NCBI RefSeq assembly: GCF_048820915.1
Contig: NZ_JBMERR010000007.1
Coordinates: 124,001 to 188,000 of the forward strand
Direction of reading: 5' to 3'
Length of the DNA stretch: 64,000 nt
Source: Cribrihabitans_A pelagius
Lineage (GTDB): Bacteria; Pseudomonadota; Alphaproteobacteria; Rhodobacterales; Rhodobacteraceae
The notes under the pieces were generated by a model that was not told the DNA's origin, did not search any database, and was given only the letters and a program-made list of their open reading frames with translations. Position 1 is the stretch's first letter; each line of letters begins with the position of its first letter. A program made the translations under genes and the position numbers. Of this stretch, positions 63,872-64,000 are shown in pieces.

Positions 63872-64000
63872 TCAGGCGCCGACCGCCGGGTTGAAACGCA
63901 TCCGGATTTCGGGATGGCCGAAGAAGGCGTTCATGCGCTGCTCCACCACGGTAAAGCCATAGCGGCGGTAGAACCGCAGGGCGCGCCGGTTCCCGGTAAA
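63872..64000 (-). CDS. GNAT-family N-acetyltransferase (C-terminal part only)
   Basis: The last 42 residues of a gene that begins off the right edge. Read on the reverse strand, it contains NRRALRFYRRYGFTVVEQRM, the N..A..FY...GF pattern at the end of GNAT domains, and stops at TGA 63874-63872. Substrate unknown. Converges on aapP across a terminator. The fragment is too short for a length-based ORF list. Confidence 0.75.
   Translation of the reverse strand, partial: FTGNRRALRFYRRYGFTVVEQRMNAFFGHPEIRMRFNPAVGA

Overview
The window is a high-GC alphaproteobacterial chromosome segment, most likely from the Roseobacter group of the Rhodobacteraceae (Leisingera/Phaeobacter/Ruegeria-like). This is inferred from protein sequences, from the ATP12-type chaperone and the AapJQMP transporter, and from promoters of the TTG...-17-TATA type. 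It is dominated by the transcription-translation supercluster, all on the + strand, with accessory genes wedged between its blocks. No rRNA, transposase, CRISPR array or replication origin was seen.

Layout. 1-4.6 kb: 3' part of parC, a lipoprotein, tuf (copy 1) and a reverse-strand acyltransferase. 4.7-10.9 kb: tRNA-Trp, a reverse-strand TPR/O-GlcNAc-transferase-like protein, then secE, nusG, rplK, rplA, rplJ, rplL. 11.2-19.7 kb: rpoB and rpoC, separated by a remarkable double palindrome. 20.1-22.6 kb: two related rhamnosyltransferase-like genes around an EamA transporter. 23.0-27.2 kb: str operon rpsL-rpsG-fusA-tuf (copy 2). 27.6-35.1 kb: an M15-like hypothetical gene, then the S10 operon, split between rplW and rplB by an A+T-rich gene of unknown function. 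35.3-38.3 kb: a chemoreceptor and a 2OG-Fe oxygenase split S10 from spc. 38.5-46.6 kb: spc operon, itself split between rpmD and rplO by two DUF1127 genes, each followed by a hairpin exposing a CCTCCTCCC-type anti-Shine-Dalgarno loop. 46.9-49.4 kb: alpha operon rpsM-rpsK-rpoA-rplQ. 49.5-51.8 kb: a second chemoreceptor with a duplicated sensor domain. 51.9-59.0 kb: DAHP synthase behind an apparent leaderless aromatic attenuator, a DegP-like protease, rarA, crcB, rluC, a HAD phosphatase and an ATP12 chaperone. 59.3-63.8 kb: amino-acid ABC transporter aapJQMP. The right edge holds the C-terminus of a GNAT acetyltransferase.

How it works together. The core supplies ribosomal proteins, RNA polymerase, elongation factors and the Sec channel. 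Each time an accessory gene interrupts the ribosomal order, a terminator precedes the break, and at two of the three interruptions (before rpmC and before rplO) a convincing new promoter follows it; before rplB none is clear. The cluster therefore seems to have been rewired into separately transcribed modules.

The most interesting signals are: the aromatic leader peptide (core FWYFYY) that seems to start at the mRNA 5' end upstream of DAHP synthase; the twin DUF1127/anti-SD RNA units inside spc; the foreign-looking orphan gene inside S10; the rpoB-rpoC double palindrome; and a recombination scar behind tuf copy 2. All coordinates and motifs were read by eye; no database search or folding program was run.
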